Shown: positions 1 to 5,290 of the stretch, piece by piece
Layout of the letters: each line of letters starts with the position of its first letter
How positions within the stretch are numbered: the stretch's first letter is position 1
Assembly (NCBI GenBank): GCA_017420845.1
Contig: JAFQOC010000357.1
Coordinates: 1-6,336 of the forward strand
Reading direction: 5' to 3'
Length of the DNA: 6,336 nucleotides
DNA from: Clostridia bacterium
Lineage (GTDB): Bacteria > Bacillota > Clostridia > Oscillospirales > CAG-272
Made by a program: the position numbers and the translations under genes
Notes under the pieces: model-generated
Told to the model about the DNA's origin: nothing
What the model saw: only the letters and a program-made list of their open reading frames with translations
Database searches by the model: none

Positions 1-297
1 CATTTTCTTAACCGTCTCCACCAGCTCCTCCACCGCGTCCCCATTCCCCTCCTTCAGGTCATGGGCCACGCAGGTGCGGATGTGCTCGGCCAAAAGCTCA
101 CGGCTGAAGGCGTTCAGGGCGGCGGTGACGGCGGTCACTTGGGTGAGTATGTCCACGCAGTAGGCGTCGGATTCCACCATGCCGCGGATCCCCCGCACCT
201 GTCCCTCAATGCGGGAAAGGCGGTTCTGCAGGGAATGGATCTCCTCTTCGGATCGATGCTTGGTCTTGCGGCAGGGGCAGGTCATATCTGGATTCAT
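1..297 (-). CDS. csoR: CsoR-family copper-sensing repressor (partial, C-terminus off left edge)
   Basis: Reading leftward from ATG at 297, 99 codons are open to the window edge with no stop. The protein is a small helical, cytosolic metal-responsive repressor of the CsoR/RcnR family. Seen: an N-terminal CPCRKTKHRSEEE stretch typical of clostridial members, the family core NRLSRIEGQVRGIRGM (about residues 25-40), then Cys47, His72 and Cys76. The C-x24-H-x3-C spacing equals the Cu(I) ligand set of Mycobacterium tuberculosis CsoR (C36, H61, C65), and Tyr46 precedes the first Cys as in that protein, so copper rather than nickel or formaldehyde is the likely signal. The start is set by AAAAGGAG at 312-305, 7 nt upstream; an inner Met at 285 is less well placed. 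Its own promoter and operator lie just upstream. Copper efflux genes (copA/copZ) may follow beyond the edge, which is inference. Confidence 0.93.
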   Translation of the reverse strand, partial: MNPDMTCPCRKTKHRSEEEIHSLQNRLSRIEGQVRGIRGMVESDAYCVDILTQVTAVTAALNAFSRELLAEHIRTCVAHDLKEGNGDAVEELVETVKKM

Positions 298-317
298 ATC
301 GTGTCTCCTTTTCGGAT

Positions 318-334
318 ATACCCCCACGGGGTAT
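318..334. promoter_or_regulatory. CsoR-type operator palindrome
   Basis: ATACCCCCACGGGGTAT has 7-bp arms ATACCCC (318-324) and GGGGTAT (328-334) around a 3-bp centre. This G/C-tract palindrome with TA-rich ends is the classic operator form of copper-sensing CsoR repressors, for example at the B. subtilis copZA promoter. It begins 5 nt downstream of the csoR -10 box and covers the expected transcription start near 332, so bound CsoR would block its own promoter until Cu(I) releases it. Autoregulation is inferred from this layout. Confidence 0.9.
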
Positions 335-338
335 TTTT

Positions 339-367
339 ATTATACACCATAAGAGAAGGTTTGTCAA
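339..367 (-). promoter_or_regulatory. Sigma-A promoter of csoR
   Basis: On the minus strand the sequence reads TTGACA (367-362), a 17-nt spacer, then TATAAT (344-339): both hexamers are exact consensus with optimal spacing. Predicted start is near 332, giving a leader of about 35 nt before the ATG at 297. A promoter this strong fits a gene kept off by a tight repressor whose operator lies immediately downstream. Confidence 0.9.
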
Positions 368-371
368 GAGG

Positions 372-415
372 GGATCGGTCTCTCGGTGACAAAGTCACAA
401 AACGCGGCCGATTCC
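372..415. other. Imperfect inverted repeat between divergent promoters
   Basis: GGATCGG (372-378) can pair with CCGATTCC (408-415) with one bulged T, enclosing a small perfect hairpin GTGAC-AAA-GTCAC (386-398). It lies between the csoR -35 and the nusB -35. No T-tract follows on the plus strand, so it is not a standard terminator. It could be an operator or nothing; the pairing is seen, any role is unknown. Confidence 0.3.
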
Positions 416-458
416 AAAAATAAATATACATTCCCCCTGTATTTATACATTTTATATG

Positions 459-487
459 TTGACTTTTCCCCCGAAATGCAGTATAAT
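459..487 (+). promoter_or_regulatory. Sigma-A promoter of the nusB operon
   Basis: TTGACT (459-464), a 17-nt spacer, and TATAAT (482-487) form a near-perfect sigma-A promoter reading right. The 40 bases upstream (about 417-458) are very A/T-rich against a GC-rich background and may act as an UP element. Predicted start is near 494, leaving about 64 nt of leader before nusB. No second comparably strong promoter was seen in the plus-strand gene run, so this one probably drives nusB and much of what follows. Confidence 0.88.
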
Positions 488-557
488 AATACTGATATAC
501 TATGCGAACCCCTACGATCATTGATATTCATATATCCCCCATGAAAGGACACATACC

Positions 558-1154
558 ATGGCAGAGAATCAGAAGAACTACCACGCCGCCGCCCGCTCAA
601 AAAAGAGCGCCGAAGCCGCCCGCGAGCAGAGACGCGCCGCCCGCGAGGCCGTGCTGGCCTTGCTGTTTGAAACCGAATACCATGAGGACGAGGTCCCCGA
701 GGCCATCCTCCTCCGCGCCGCCGAGGCCCGCGGCATTGATACCAAGGATCGCTACATCCGCAAGGAATATTTCGGCATCATGGAAAATCTGGCTACCATT
801 GACGCCCTGCTGGGCCGTCACGCCAAGGGGTGGCGTACCGACCGCCTCTCCCGCGTCTCCCGCGCCATCCTGCGTTTGGGCACCTACGAGCTGGTCTTCG
901 TCGAGAAGATCCCCGCTCCCGTGGCCATCAACGAGGCCGTGGAGCTGGCCAAGAAATACGACGATCCCAAGGCCCGTTCCTTCATCAACGGCGTGCTGAA
1001 CGCCATCAAAAAGGAGCTGGAGGAGAACGGCGGTGTTCTGCCCGTCGCGGAGACCGCGCCTACCGAGGTCGAGGCCACCGAGGCCGTGTCCGAGACTGTT
1101 GAGGTGGCCGACACGTCTGCTGAGACCTCCGACGCCCCCGCTGATGCGGAGTGA
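558..1154 (+). CDS. nusB: Transcription antitermination factor NusB, with N-terminal extension and acidic tail
   Basis: 198 aa. NusB binds boxA RNA with S10 (NusE) and supports processive rRNA transcription and antitermination in the cytosol. Seen: the N-terminal RRAAREAVLALLFE helix (25-38), then the diagnostic C-terminal half with W92, SRAILRLGTYEL (101-112), PVAINEAVELAKKY (121-134) and SFINGVL (141-147). The family is usually about 130-160 aa. Here a basic, Ala-rich stretch of about 24 residues precedes the core, and a tail at about 160-198 is rich in Glu, Ala, Thr and Val with no Lys or Arg. The start is ATG 558, with AAAGGA at 544-549 (8-nt spacing). It is the first gene after the 459-487 promoter. 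Its stop at 1152-1154 lies 2 nt before the next start, so translation is probably coupled. Identity is secure; the role of the tail is unknown. Confidence 0.95.
   Translation: MAENQKNYHAAARSKKSAEAAREQRRAAREAVLALLFETEYHEDEVPEAILLRAAEARGIDTKDRYIRKEYFGIMENLATIDALLGRHAKGWRTDRLSRVSRAILRLGTYELVFVEKIPAPVAINEAVELAKKYDDPKARSFINGVLNAIKKELEENGGVLPVAETAPTEVEATEAVSETVEVADTSAETSDAPADAE
1148..1151 (+). promoter_or_regulatory. Ribosome-binding site that fixes the M22 gene start
   Basis: GGAG, embedded in the last codons of nusB, lies 5 nt before ATG 1157. The alternative GTG at 1151 overlaps this site and has no purine-rich sequence at the proper distance upstream, so ATG 1157 is preferred. Confidence 0.7.
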
Positions 1155-1156
1155 GT

Positions 1157-2161
1157 ATGTCTGACAAGAAAAAAGCCCGCCCCTGTTGGGTGGGCTTTGA
1201 CACCAGCAACTATACCACCTCGGCAGCGGCCTGTACCGTGGGGGATGACGGGCAGATCACCGTTATCGCCAACTGCAAGGCACCCCTGCCCGTGGCCGAG
1301 GGGGCAAGGGGACTGCGCCAGAGTGACGCGGTCTTTGCCCACGTCAAGAACCTCCCCACCGTCATCCGCGACCTGCGGGCGGTGCTGGAGGAAGGGAACT
1401 ACCAAGTCGCCGCCGTGGGGGTGTCGGCTACCCCCCGTGACGCTGTGGATTCCTATATGCCCTGCTTTCTGACGGGCATGATCGCCGCCGAGTCCTTCGC
1501 GGCGGGAAGCGGCACGGAGGTACACAGATTCTCCCACCAGAGCGGTCACATCATGGCCGCTCTCTACTCCTCGGGCGCTCTGTCCGAGGGAAAGCTCCTC
1601 ACCGATAATTTTCTCGCCTTCCACGTGTCGGGCGGCACCACCGAGGCCGTGGTGGCCCATCCCCGTGAGGGGGGATTTGACGTGGAGATCGTAGGATACG
1701 GAGCCGACCTCCACGCGGGCCAGGTCATTGACCGTGTGGGTGTCATGATGGGCCTGGACTTCCCTTGCGGTAAGGCCCTGGAGGAGCTGGCGCTACGGAA
1801 CACCGGGGCGCTTCCTCAGATCAAGACATCGGTGAAGGACGGTATCTGCCACTTGTCGGGGCTGGAGAATCAGGCCGCCGATCTGTGGCGTAGGACGGGG
1901 GATCCCGCCCTCGTGGCCGCCTACACCCTGACCACCATCGGTAAGACTCTGCGGAGGATGACCGACCAGCTCCAGGCCAAACGGGCAGAGAGAGGCGAAA
2001 AGCCCCTCCCCGTGGTCTACGCCGGCGGGGTCATGAGCAATAAGTTCATCCGCCCTATTCTGACCAAAGGCGCGGGGTGGAGGGTCTACTTCTCCGAGCC
2101 TGCGTACTCGGCTGACAACGCCGCGGGGACGGCCATTCTTTGCGCGCTGGCGTCGCTGTAA
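1157..2161 (+). CDS. TsaD/Kae1-like M22-family protein (not canonical TsaD)
   Basis: 334 aa, an ASKHA-fold protein of the TsaD/Kae1/M22 ('glycoprotease') family. TsaD makes the tRNA t6A modification with TsaB, TsaC and TsaE. Seen, in order: an N-terminal phosphate-loop-like WVGFDTSNYTTS (11-22); HQSGH (His127 and His131), matching the two metal-binding His of TsaD; HVSGGTTEAVV (156-166) where TsaD has SGGHT; GQVIDRVGVMMGLDFPCGKALEELA (188-212, Asp192) where TsaD has GEAFDK; YAGGVMSN (288-295); and SADNAAGTA (318-326) with Asp320 matching the third metal ligand. Metal and nucleotide sites therefore look intact, but several signatures are altered and no tsaB or tsaE lies nearby, so I read it as a paralogue of unassigned function. 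ATG 1157 is chosen over GTG 1151 by its ribosome-binding site. It sits between nusB and xseA, where B. subtilis has folD. No peptidase role is implied. Confidence 0.85.
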   Translation: MSDKKKARPCWVGFDTSNYTTSAAACTVGDDGQITVIANCKAPLPVAEGARGLRQSDAVFAHVKNLPTVIRDLRAVLEEGNYQVAAVGVSATPRDAVDSYMPCFLTGMIAAESFAAGSGTEVHRFSHQSGHIMAALYSSGALSEGKLLTDNFLAFHVSGGTTEAVVAHPREGGFDVEIVGYGADLHAGQVIDRVGVMMGLDFPCGKALEELALRNTGALPQIKTSVKDGICHLSGLENQAADLWRRTGDPALVAAYTLTTIGKTLRRMTDQLQAKRAERGEKPLPVVYAGGVMSNKFIRPILTKGAGWRVYFSEPAYSADNAAGTAILCALASL

Positions 2162-2209
2162 CCGTATCTTTCCCCAATTTTTCTATTTCCACCGAAAGGA
2201 GATCCCTCT

Positions 2210-3439
2210 ATGGAGCCCATGAGCCGCCCCGATGCCTTCCGCGTCGGACAACTCAACGAGTATATCAAAATGCTCCTGGAGGGCAACCCCAACCTGAACG
2301 ATATTTGGGTACAGGGTGAGATCTCGGGGGCCAAGCTGTACAGCTCAGGGCACCTGTACTTTTCTCTGAAGGATACCGACAGCGTCATCAGCGCGGTCAT
2401 GTTCAAGGGTTCCATGATGCGCATGGAGTTTGACCCCGAGAACGGTATGAAGGTGTTGGCTCACGGACGCGTGTCGGCCTATCCCCCCAGAGGGCAGTAC
2501 CAGTTCATCGCGGATCGTATGATTCCCGACGGAGCGGGGGCTCTGGCGGTGGCCTTTGAGCAACTGAAGGCCAGGCTGAGCGCGGAGGGGCTGTTTGACC
2601 CTGCCCGCAAGCGGCCTCTGCCCGCCCATCCGAGGCGCATCGGTGTGGTCACCTCTCCCTCGGGAGCGGCGGTCCACGACATCATTCGGGTGGCGAAAAA
2701 GCGCTGTCCGTCAACCGAAATCCTCATATTCCCCTCGCTGGTGCAGGGCGCCGAGGCACCCACCTACCTCCGCGGGGGCATCCAATACTTCAACGCCGTG
2801 AAGGACGACCCCGAGCAGGGGGTTGACCTCATCATCATCGGCCGCGGAGGCGGCTCCGCCGAGGACCTGTGGGGCTTCAACGACGAGCGGCTGGCACGCG
2901 CCATTGCCATGTCCGAGATTCCCGTGGTCTCCGCCGTGGGGCACGAGGTGGATTTCACCATTTGCGATTTCGTGGCCGATCTTCGCGCCGCCACCCCTTC
3001 CGCCGCCGCTGAGCTGTCCCTCCCCGACAAGGGAGATCTGAACCGCCAGGTGAGCGCCCTGGCTGCCCGTCTGAGCGCCGCCCAGGCTACGCGCCTGAAG
3101 CGGTACCGCACCCGCTTGGATCAGCTGACCGCCTCCCGTGTGCTGACCTCCCCCGAGGGGGTCTGGCGTCTTCGCCGCGAGACCGTGGCGGGGCTGGAGA
3201 AGCGGCTGAGCCTGGCTGTTTCCCGCCATCTGGTAAGCAAGCGCCAGACCATGGAGCGAGTGGTTGCCTCCCTCGGGGCGCTGAATCCTCTGTCGGTGCT
3301 GGGACGCGGCTACGCTCTGGTACAGAGCGAGGAAGGGCGTGTCATTCCCTCTGCCGCCGAGCTGAAGGCGGGGGAGCGGGTCAACTTACGGTTTTCCGAC
3401 GGTACCGCGAGGGCTACCATTGAGGACACAGAAACCTAA
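2210..3439 (+). CDS. xseA: Exodeoxyribonuclease VII large subunit
   Basis: 409 aa, full length for the family (roughly 400-460). XseA is the catalytic subunit of exonuclease VII, which degrades single-stranded DNA from both ends in DNA repair and recombination; it assembles with several XseB subunits. Seen: an N-terminal OB-fold with VWVQGEISGAKLYSSGHLYF (about 32-51) and the YPPRGQYQF strand (91-99); the core RIGVVTSPSGAAVHD (143-157); the glycine-rich IIIGRGGGSAEDLWGFND (208-225); PVVSAVGHEVDFTICDFVAD (238-257) and RAATPSAAAEL (259-269); an Arg-rich coiled-coil segment (about 275-350); and the terminal LGRGYALV (364-371). Start ATG 2210 has AAAGGAG at 2195-2201, 8 nt upstream. It begins 48 nt after the M22 gene, with no promoter seen in the gap, so cotranscription is likely. 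Nothing appears damaged. Confidence 0.97.
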   Translation: MEPMSRPDAFRVGQLNEYIKMLLEGNPNLNDIWVQGEISGAKLYSSGHLYFSLKDTDSVISAVMFKGSMMRMEFDPENGMKVLAHGRVSAYPPRGQYQFIADRMIPDGAGALAVAFEQLKARLSAEGLFDPARKRPLPAHPRRIGVVTSPSGAAVHDIIRVAKKRCPSTEILIFPSLVQGAEAPTYLRGGIQYFNAVKDDPEQGVDLIIIGRGGGSAEDLWGFNDERLARAIAMSEIPVVSAVGHEVDFTICDFVADLRAATPSAAAELSLPDKGDLNRQVSALAARLSAAQATRLKRYRTRLDQLTASRVLTSPEGVWRLRRETVAGLEKRLSLAVSRHLVSKRQTMERVVASLGALNPLSVLGRGYALVQSEEGRVIPSAAELKAGERVNLRFSDGTARATIEDTET

Positions 3440-3456
3440 AAGATATGGAGGTACAA
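3440..3456. repeat. Sequence complementary to the downstream heptamer repeat
   Basis: Immediately after the xseA stop, AAGATATGGAGGTACAA is close to the reverse complement of 3505-3520 (which gives AAGATACGAGATACAA), differing by a few bases and one extra base. In RNA the two could form an imperfect stem closing a loop of about 48 nt. The match is seen; folding and function are inference. Confidence 0.4.
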
Positions 3457-3500
3457 AAACACAGGATGCAAGGCAGTGTACATCTCTTATGAGACTTTTC

Positions 3501-3535
3501 TATCTTGTATCTCGTATCTTGTATCTTGTATCTCC
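3501..3535. repeat. Heptanucleotide tandem repeat, five units
   Basis: Five contiguous 7-bp units: TATCTTG (3501), TATCTCG (3508), TATCTTG (3515), TATCTTG (3522) and TATCTCC (3529), followed by TTG. Three are identical, and the other two differ by one or two bases. It sits in the 134-bp gap between xseA and xseB, the largest gap in the gene run, about 38 bp before the xseB ATG. The A/T-rich unit contrasts with the GC-rich genes. Copy number could vary by slippage. Each junction makes a TTGTAT-like hexamer, which could act as a weak -35 box with CATTAT at 3548-3553; that is speculative. Confidence 0.85.
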
Positions 3536-3559
3536 TTGTTTTTCATACATTATGCTGCC

Positions 3560-3566
3560 AGGAGGT
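3560..3566 (+). promoter_or_regulatory. Strong ribosome-binding site of xseB
   Basis: AGGAGGT is a full anti-Shine-Dalgarno match 7 nt before ATG 3574. It decides the xseB start against an in-frame upstream TTG at 3505, inside the heptamer repeat, which has no such site. Confidence 0.85.
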
Positions 3567-3573
3567 CTTCACT

Positions 3574-3831
3574 ATGAGTGAACCCAAAACCATACAATCC
3601 CCCGACGGGCTCCCCTTTGAGGCCGCCATGGCCCGTCTGGAGGTCATCGTCAAGACCATGGAGGGGGATAACCTCTCCCTGGACGAGAGCCTGGCTCTCT
3701 ATGAGGAGGGCGTCGCCCTGACCCGCCGATTGAACCGCGAGCTGACCGAGGCCGAGCAGAGAGTGCAGATCCTCCAGCGCACCCCCGGCGGGGAGATCAA
3801 GCCTGCTCCCTTTACGTCTACAGAGGACTGA
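3574..3831 (+). CDS. xseB: Exodeoxyribonuclease VII small subunit
   Basis: 85 aa, typical for the family (about 60-90). XseB is a small helical protein; several copies bind each XseA and are needed for controlled nuclease activity. Seen: the family signature FEAAMARLEVIVKTMEGDNL (about 14-33), then SLDESLALYEEGVALTRRLN (34-53) and the helix ELTEAEQRVQIL (55-66). The last 18 residues are a loose Pro/Gly-containing tail. The start is ATG 3574, fixed by AGGAGGT at 3560-3566. It follows xseA as in most Firmicutes, but with a 134-bp spacer holding a tandem repeat where tight spacing or overlap is more usual. The stop lies 5 nt before ispA, so those two genes are probably translationally coupled. 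Confidence 0.95.
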   Translation: MSEPKTIQSPDGLPFEAAMARLEVIVKTMEGDNLSLDESLALYEEGVALTRRLNRELTEAEQRVQILQRTPGGEIKPAPFTSTED

Positions 3832-3836
3832 CGGAT

Positions 3837-4742
3837 ATGGAAAACACGAATTATGAGGCTTTGGCCAAGGCGATCCTTTCTGAGGACGCCGCCGCCGTTG
3901 TGTCCCTGCTGGATACCCTGTACCGTGGCGGCGGACGCTGTGACGCGGTGCTGGATGAGGCCTGCCGCTACTCCCTCCTGGCGGGGGGGAAGCGGGTGCG
4001 CCCCGCGCTGACGCTTGAATTCTGCCGTTTGTTCGGCGGGGATCCCCAAAACGCCCTGCCCTTCGCGGCGGCGGTGGAGATCATCCATACCTTCTCCCTC
4101 ATTCACGACGACCTTCCCTGCATGGATGACGACGACCTTCGCCGGGGCAGACCCACCAGCCACAAGGTTTTCGGTGAGGCCTACGCCCTTCTGGCGGGGG
4201 ACGCTCTGGCGCTGGATGCCTTCGGTCTGGCCGCCTCCAATACGGCGGTTTCCCCCGAGGCGCGGGTGGAGGCGGTACGGCTTCTTTCTCTGGCGTCGGG
4301 CTCGGCGGGCATGGTCCGCGGACAGATCGTGGATATGTTTGGGGAGCGGAATGCTCTGACCTATGAGGAGCTGTTGTTCCTCCACGCTCACAAAACGGGG
4401 GCGCTGATCCGTGTGGCCGCCCAGTTGGGCGCGCTGGCGGCGGGCCGCGGGGGGGAATCCCCCGAGATGGCGGCCGCCGTGGGATACGCCGAGCGGATCG
4501 GTCTGGCCTTCCAGGTTATTGACGACATTCTGGACGTTACCTCCACCCCCGAGGCCATGGGCAAGTCGGTGGGCGGGGACGCGGATCACCATAAGAACAC
4601 CTTTCTTACCTTCTCCTCGGTTTCCGAGGCAGAGGCCTTCGCGGCCGGGCTCACCGAGGAGGCGGTCTCCCTCATCGCTCCCTTCGATGGCTCGGAGCGG
4701 CTGATCGCTTTGGCCCGTTATCTGGCTGTCCGTCGGGTGTAA
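3837..4742 (+). CDS. ispA: Farnesyl diphosphate synthase (type II, bacterial)
   Basis: 301 aa, the usual length. It is a cytosolic Mg-dependent prenyltransferase condensing IPP with DMAPP and GPP to give C15 FPP, the precursor of undecaprenyl phosphate and quinone side chains. Seen: GGKRVRP (50-56) for IPP binding; first Asp-rich motif DDLPCMD (91-97), the DDxxxxD form with the two-residue insert of bacterial FPP synthases, followed by DDDLRRGRP; Lys186-Thr187; second Asp-rich motif DDILD (229-233); and GKSVGGD (242-248) with Lys253. Phe86 lies five residues before the first Asp motif, an aromatic position that limits chain length, which favours FPP over GGPP. Start ATG 3837 has GAGGA at 3823-3827 and lies 5 nt after xseB. 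The xseA-xseB-ispA order is widely conserved. The usual next gene, dxs, is absent. Confidence 0.94.
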   Translation: MENTNYEALAKAILSEDAAAVVSLLDTLYRGGGRCDAVLDEACRYSLLAGGKRVRPALTLEFCRLFGGDPQNALPFAAAVEIIHTFSLIHDDLPCMDDDDLRRGRPTSHKVFGEAYALLAGDALALDAFGLAASNTAVSPEARVEAVRLLSLASGSAGMVRGQIVDMFGERNALTYEELLFLHAHKTGALIRVAAQLGALAAGRGGESPEMAAAVGYAERIGLAFQVIDDILDVTSTPEAMGKSVGGDADHHKNTFLTFSSVSEAEAFAAGLTEEAVSLIAPFDGSERLIALARYLAVRRV

Positions 4743-4798
4743 TCACCGATGTTTACCCCGGGAAACCTAAAAAATTCAATGAAAGTAAAGGGCTGCAC

Positions 4799-5290
4799 AT
4801 GAATTTCTGGTTAAGTCTTCTTCATAATTTTCCCCTGGTATGTGCCGGGACGGGCTGGATCGTCGCCCAGATCCTCAAGGTTTTCACCGGTATTTTCAAG
4901 CTTCGCAAGTTCAGCATTACCGCCCTGCTCTTTGGCAACGGCGGCATGCCCTCCTCTCATTCCGCCTCGGTGACGGCTCTGGCCATTGCCTGCGGCTTCA
5001 GCTACGGCTTTGATTCCGGCTTTTTCGCCGTGGCCGTCATGTTTGCCATCATCGTCATGGGGGACGCCGCCGGTGTCCGTCGCGAGACGGGTGAGCAGTC
5101 CAAGATCCTCAACCGCATTACCAAGGATCTCCTGTCCCCCTCCTCCCCCGCAGAGTTTGACCGCACCCTCAAGGAGCTGGTGGGTCATACCCCTCTGCAG
5201 GTCTGCGTGGGCTCGGCATTGGGCTTCGTGATCCCCTTCCTTATGTCCCTCTTGCCCCTGTACACCGCGCATTGTCCCTTTTTGTCATGA
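4799..5290 (+). CDS. yuiD: Divergent PAP2-family membrane protein (DUF212, YuiD-like)
   Basis: 163 aa, matching the B. subtilis YuiD family (about 160). It is a distant relative of PAP2-type phosphatases and may act on a membrane lipid phosphate; no reaction is established that I can name. Seen: hydrophobic segments at about 11-30, 55-70, 75-90 and 134-155; GGMPSSHSA (48-56, His54), resembling the PAP2 PSGH motif; GDAAGVRRETGEQ (88-100) followed by LN at 104-105; and LKELVGHTPLQV (124-135, His130). Start ATG 4799 has AAAGGG at 4787-4792, 6 nt upstream. A 56-nt gap separates it from ispA, and its stop overlaps the tlyA start in ATGA (5287-5290). Placement beside an isoprenoid gene suggests, without proving, a role with prenyl phosphates. 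Confidence 0.88.
   Translation: MNFWLSLLHNFPLVCAGTGWIVAQILKVFTGIFKLRKFSITALLFGNGGMPSSHSASVTALAIACGFSYGFDSGFFAVAVMFAIIVMGDAAGVRRETGEQSKILNRITKDLLSPSSPAEFDRTLKELVGHTPLQVCVGSALGFVIPFLMSLLPLYTAHCPFLS

Noticed and set aside
1151..1159. GTG at 1151 as start of the M22 gene, overlapping the nusB stop
   Set aside because: It overlaps the only good Shine-Dalgarno (GGAG 1148-1151), which is placed 5 nt before ATG 1157; nothing purine-rich lies upstream of the GTG.
884..1714. Long minus-strand open frame opposite nusB and the M22 gene
   Set aside because: It runs antisense across two well-supported genes in a GC-rich region, shows no family motif and is explained by codon bias.
3505..3573. TTG at 3505 giving xseB a 23-residue hydrophobic N-terminal extension that looks like a signal peptide
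   Set aside because: It is translated from the heptamer repeat and has no ribosome-binding site. ATG 3574 has AGGAGGT at ideal spacing, and XseB is a cytosolic protein without such an extension.
3699..4592. Long minus-strand open frame opposite xseB and ispA
   Set aside because: Antisense shadow of clearly identified genes, low-complexity His/Gly/Arg-rich translation, no motif.
4751..4766. Small hairpin GTTTACCCCGGGAAAC in the ispA-yuiD gap as a terminator
   Set aside because: The stem has a mismatch or bulge, only about 6 pairs, and no T-tract follows.
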